Positions 6,484-8,965 of a DNA stretch of 8,965 nt are shown piece by piece. The notes under the pieces were generated by a model, which ran no database searches, was not told where the DNA came from, and worked only from the letters and a program-made list of their open reading frames with translations. The stretch spans positions 1-8,965 of the forward strand of contig JAISDP010000022.1 in NCBI GenBank assembly GCA_031264715.1. The letters run 5' to 3'. The translations under genes and the position numbers were made by a program. Origin of the DNA: Bacteroidales bacterium. Lineage in GTDB: Bacteria; Bacteroidota; Bacteroidia; Bacteroidales; UBA4181. The first letter of the stretch is position 1, and each line of letters begins with the position of its first letter.

Positions 6484-7614
6484 GTGAATTTTAAGGTAAC
6501 AGATTGCGATAAAGATAGTGCGGCGCGGTGCGGTGTTGTTTCGACCGGTCACGGCGAAATCGGGACCCCTGTTTTTATGCCGGTGGGTACGCAGGGCACG
6601 GTGAAAGGAATCAACCAGCGCGACCTGGCCGATGATGCCCGTGCGCAGATCATTCTCGGAAATACTTACCATTTGTTTCTCCGGCCCGGCCTGGATGTTT
6701 TGCGGGGCGCCGGCGGACTGCACCGGTTCATCGGATGGGAACGGCCGATATTGACCGACAGCGGCGGGTTTCAGGTTTTCTCGCTTACCGGTATCCGCAA
6801 GCTCAAGGAAGAAGGCGCCGAATTTCGTTCGCATATCGATGGAAGCAAACATTTCTTCACGCCTGAAAATGTGGCGGATATACAGCGCGTTATCGGTTCG
6901 GACATTATGATGGCTTTTGACGAATGTACCCCCTATCCTGCGGATTTTGCTTACGCGAAACTGTCGATGGAACGGACAGTCCGGTGGTTAAAGCGGGGGT
7001 TGAAGCAATTTGGCGAAACGTCCTCTGTATATGATTATTCGCAAGCATTTTTCCCGATTGTACAGGGAAGTATTTACCCCGAGCTGCGCAGGCAATCGGC
7101 CGAGGAAACTGTTGCCGCCGACTGTCCCGGTAATGCCATCGGGGGCTTGGCGGTGGGTGAACCGGTAGAACAGATGTATGAAATGATCCACCTGGTGAAC
7201 GGCATCCTTCCCAAAGACAGGCCGCGTTACCTGATGGGTGTGGGAACGCCCGTCAATATCCTGGAAGCGATTGCCCTGGGCGTGGATATGTTCGATTGCG
7301 TGATGCCTACGCGCAACGGGCGCAACGGTTCCATTTTTACCCGCAACGGGCCGATCAATATCAAGAACGAGAAATGGAAAAACGATTATTCGCCCATCGA
7401 AGAGGGTGGAGCATCCTTTGTTGACGAAATGTTTTCGAAAGCCTACCTCAGGCATTTGATCATATCGAAGGAAATTTTGGGCGCACAGATTTCGAGCCTT
7501 CATAATGTCGCTTTTTATATATGGCTAACGCGTGAAGCACGCGTTAAAATTAAAGAAGGCTCTTTTTTGGCATGGAAGAAAGAAATGGTTGAAAAATTAT
7601 CGAATAAGTTATGA
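6484..7614 (+). CDS. tgt: Queuine tRNA-ribosyltransferase (tRNA-guanine transglycosylase)
   Basis: TGT swaps guanine 34 of tRNAs with GUN anticodons (Asp, Asn, His, Tyr) for preQ1, a key step of queuosine synthesis. The protein has 376 residues, normal for the family. It shows TPVFMPVGTQGTVKG (28-42), QIILGNTYHLFLRPG (55-69), LTDSGGFQVFSL (90-101) with the active-site Asp92, PIVQGS (191-196), and GGLAVGEP (220-227). FDCVMPTRNGRNG (270-282) holds the nucleophile Asp271. SKAYLRHL (318-325) and SLHN (338-341) follow. The three cysteines that bind zinc in E. coli-type enzymes (CxCxxC) are replaced here by Gly309, Ser311 and Asp314, though His340 remains. Start is GTG 6484, just after the -7 box; no ATG upstream fits. 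The TGA stop overlaps the ATG of the permease gene, so the two are translationally linked. Confidence 0.96.
   Translation: MNFKVTDCDKDSAARCGVVSTGHGEIGTPVFMPVGTQGTVKGINQRDLADDARAQIILGNTYHLFLRPGLDVLRGAGGLHRFIGWERPILTDSGGFQVFSLTGIRKLKEEGAEFRSHIDGSKHFFTPENVADIQRVIGSDIMMAFDECTPYPADFAYAKLSMERTVRWLKRGLKQFGETSSVYDYSQAFFPIVQGSIYPELRRQSAEETVAADCPGNAIGGLAVGEPVEQMYEMIHLVNGILPKDRPRYLMGVGTPVNILEAIALGVDMFDCVMPTRNGRNGSIFTRNGPINIKNEKWKNDYSPIEEGGASFVDEMFSKAYLRHLIISKEILGAQISSLHNVAFYIWLTREARVKIKEGSFLAWKKEMVEKLSNKL
7526..7546. repeat. Perfect 9-bp inverted repeat inside tgt
   Basis: TAACGCGTG (7526-7534) and its exact reverse complement CACGCGTTA (7538-7546) are separated by AAG. The hairpin lies within the conserved LTREAR coding stretch, about 65 bases upstream of the permease ATG. 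It has no T-run, so it does not look like an intrinsic terminator. Confidence 0.7.
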
Positions 7615-8714
7615 AAGGATTGCAGACATTTAAAACAGGTATTATCGATAGGTACATCATCAGGAAGTTCCTCGGCACTTTCTTTTTTGCAATGCTCTTG
7701 ATCATTGTTATCACTGTAGTGTTTGATATTTCTGAAAAAATAGATGATTTTATCGAAAAGAAAGCCCCGTTTAAAGCCATCATCTTTGATTATTATTTCA
7801 ACTTTATCCCATATTTTATTTCGCTGTTCAGTTCACTGTTCATTTTCATTTCGGTGATTTTTTTCACTTCGAAGATGGCCTATCAGAGCGAAATCATTGC
7901 CATTTTGAGCAGCGGCATCAGTTTCCGCAGGTTCCTGTACCCGTATTTTATCGGTGCATGTATCCTGGCGCTTTTTTCGTTCGTGGTGAACGATGTGATC
8001 ATACCGCCGGCCAACAAGCACCGGCTTGAGTTTGAGGATAAATACGTCAAAACCCCGGTAGTTTATCTCGAGCGGAATGTGCACAAGCAGGTAGAGCCGG
8101 GGCTGTTTGTCTACCTGGAGTCGTTCAGCAACAGTTCCGAAACGGCATACCGGTTTGCGCTGGAACGGTACAGGGGCGACCGTATGGCATCAAAACTAAT
8201 GTCGGCGAGCGCTGTATGGAACAAAGAGAAAGAAAAATGGACCATCAGGGATTATCATATCAGGGATATCGATTCGCTGGGACATGAAACGCTAAGGACA
8301 GGCGCCAGCATTGATACCACTCTGAACCTCGATCCGAGCGAATTTAAACGGCGCGATAATTTTATGGAAACCATGAACATCATCCAATTGAAGGATTTTA
8401 TCGACGATCTTAAAATGCAGGGCGCGGATAATGTCAAAATGTTTGTGATTGAGCTGAATAGACGCATAGCATCCCCGTTTTCCACATTTATCCTGACGCT
8501 GATCGGGGTGAGCCTGTCGACCCGTAAGGTACGCGGCGGCATCGGTATCCATGTAGCCATTGGGATCGCCATTAGCTTCCTCTACATCCTGTTCATGCAG
8601 TTCTCAAGCGAATTTGCCACCAAGGGGAGCCTGCACCCCGTACTGGCGGCCTGGGTTCCAAATATTATTTTCGGGATTGTAGGGATCTTCTTATACCGGT
8701 TAGCGCCTAAATAG
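7611..8714 (+). CDS. LptF/LptG-family permease (YjgP/YjgQ), LptG-like
   Basis: An inner-membrane subunit of the LPS export ABC transporter (LptB2FG), which extracts LPS from the inner membrane and passes it to the periplasmic bridge. The 367-residue protein shows the family layout. Three transmembrane segments lie near residues 20-40, 60-86 and 108-128. A periplasmic beta-rich domain follows (about 135-280, with VYLERNVHKQVEPGLFVYLE at 151-170). Three more segments lie near 287-303, 313-334 and 343-363. Conserved-looking points are IDRYIIRKFLGTF near the start, SEIIAILSSGISFRRF (93-108, the coupling region facing LptB), and NRRIASPFSTFILTLIGVSL (283-302). Whether this is LptF or LptG cannot be settled from sequence alone, so no symbol is given. 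Its ATG overlaps the tgt TGA. Confidence 0.92.
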   Translation: MKGLQTFKTGIIDRYIIRKFLGTFFFAMLLIIVITVVFDISEKIDDFIEKKAPFKAIIFDYYFNFIPYFISLFSSLFIFISVIFFTSKMAYQSEIIAILSSGISFRRFLYPYFIGACILALFSFVVNDVIIPPANKHRLEFEDKYVKTPVVYLERNVHKQVEPGLFVYLESFSNSSETAYRFALERYRGDRMASKLMSASAVWNKEKEKWTIRDYHIRDIDSLGHETLRTGASIDTTLNLDPSEFKRRDNFMETMNIIQLKDFIDDLKMQGADNVKMFVIELNRRIASPFSTFILTLIGVSLSTRKVRGGIGIHVAIGIAISFLYILFMQFSSEFATKGSLHPVLAAWVPNIIFGIVGIFLYRLAPK

Positions 8715-8720
8715 AAAAAT

Positions 8721-8759
8721 GCTCGCCCGGTTGTAGCCGGCATTTCGTCCCTGCCGGGC
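8721..8759. repeat. GC-rich hairpin just after the permease gene
   Basis: Two alternative pairings share the right arm: GCCCGG (8725-8730) with CCGGGC (8754-8759), or CCGGCA (8737-8742) with TGCCGG (8752-8757) around a TTTCGTCCC loop. It starts 6 bp after the permease stop. It could end transcription or be an intergenic repeat; there is no U-tract. Confidence 0.5.
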
Positions 8760-8782
8760 AATACAAAAGAATGTACGCATTT

Positions 8783-8798
8783 GATGCCGGAAGGCATC
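8783..8798. repeat. Perfect hairpin GATGCC-GGAA-GGCATC
   Basis: Six-base-pair stem with a GGAA tetraloop (GNRA class). It is the second element of the repeat-rich tail of the window. Confidence 0.6.
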
Positions 8799-8810
8799 TG
8801 ATATTGATAA

Positions 8811-8880
8811 CCCCGTGCAAGCGAAGCACAGCCCGGGGGACACGGCGGACAGCGCTATCCCGCAACCCCGTAGCGGGTTG
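8811..8880. repeat. REP-like palindromic elements of Bacteroidetes type
   Basis: CCCCGTGC (8811-8818) pairs with GCAC (8826-8829) and CGGGG (8834-8838) across a small bulge. Then CAACCC (8863-8868) pairs exactly with GGGTTG (8875-8880) around CGTAGC. Strings of the form 'AACCCCGTGCAAGCGAAG' and 'CAACCCCGTAG..GGTTG' are, from memory, dispersed intergenic repeats in Bacteroidetes genomes. No protein reading frame is apparent. Copy number cannot be judged from this window. Confidence 0.55.
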
Positions 8881-8962
8881 AACAGCTTCGCAGTTCGGAC
8901 GGGAGAGGAGCGTCGGCCTCTGCCCAGTCGTGGTCGGAAGATGTAATAAGCTCTGAAAGAGC
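8880..8962. other. Run of stem-loops, possible structured RNA
   Basis: Three hairpins follow closely. GAAC-A-GC/GC-A-GTTC spans 8880-8896. A longer stem GGG-AGAGG (8901-8908) pairs with CCTCT-G-CCC (8917-8925), with possible extension GAC/GTC at 8898-8900 and 8927-8929. GCTCT/AGAGC spans 8950-8962. This density is unusual for plain spacer. It may be part of the repeat family to its left or a non-coding RNA continuing past the window. I recognise no Rfam family. Confidence 0.35.
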
Positions 8963-8965
8963 GTA

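Noticed and set aside
6988..7503. 171-codon minus-strand ORF
   Set aside because: Shadow of tgt on the opposite strand with no recognisable domain.
8811..8880. CRISPR array
   Set aside because: The repeats are short inverted pairs of different sequence, with no regularly spaced direct repeats.

Overview
The window looks like a piece of a Bacteroidales (Bacteroidetes) chromosome. It carries single-copy housekeeping genes of Bacteroidetes type (purD, ruvX, tgt, a LptF/LptG-type permease). Several genes are preceded by the Bacteroidetes sigma-factor -7 box TAnnTTTG, and the right end holds palindromic repeats of REP type. The host genes use TAA, TAG and TGA as ordinary stops; tgt ends in TGA, overlapping the next start codon.

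Left part (1 to about 2045): foreign DNA. At the left edge lies the 5' end of an insertion-sequence transposase, running off the window. Next to it is about 1.8 kb of minus-strand phage sequence. Read with the standard code it falls apart into short fragments. Read with TGA as tryptophan it resolves into two adjacent genes: a 361-residue protein with four in-frame TGA codons (207-1292), and the 3' part of an upstream gene with one in-frame TGA (1311-2045). Sequence style and gene order recall the structural module of crAss-like phages, some of which reassign TGA to Trp. The upstream gene is truncated at its 5' side and has an internal TAA, so the segment looks like a decaying fragment. It may have been brought in or trimmed together with the IS. 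A misassembly cannot be excluded from sequence alone.

Middle part (2052 to 6442): a 49-residue single-span membrane protein lies downstream of purD. purD (minus) and ruvX (plus) are divergent, with back-to-back -7 boxes between them. ruvX is followed within 10 bp by a GntR/UTRA regulator. That regulator converges on a 516-residue minus-strand protein of unknown function, which resembles the Bacteroidales DUF3843 group.

Right part (6443 to 8965): tgt and a LptF/LptG-type permease form an operon with an ATGA start/stop overlap. The TGT lacks the usual three zinc-binding cysteines. The last 250 bases carry no gene but contain a dense run of hairpins, best explained as Bacteroidetes intergenic repeats or a structured RNA.

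The most interesting signal is the stop-codon-reassigned phage segment embedded beside standard-code host genes.
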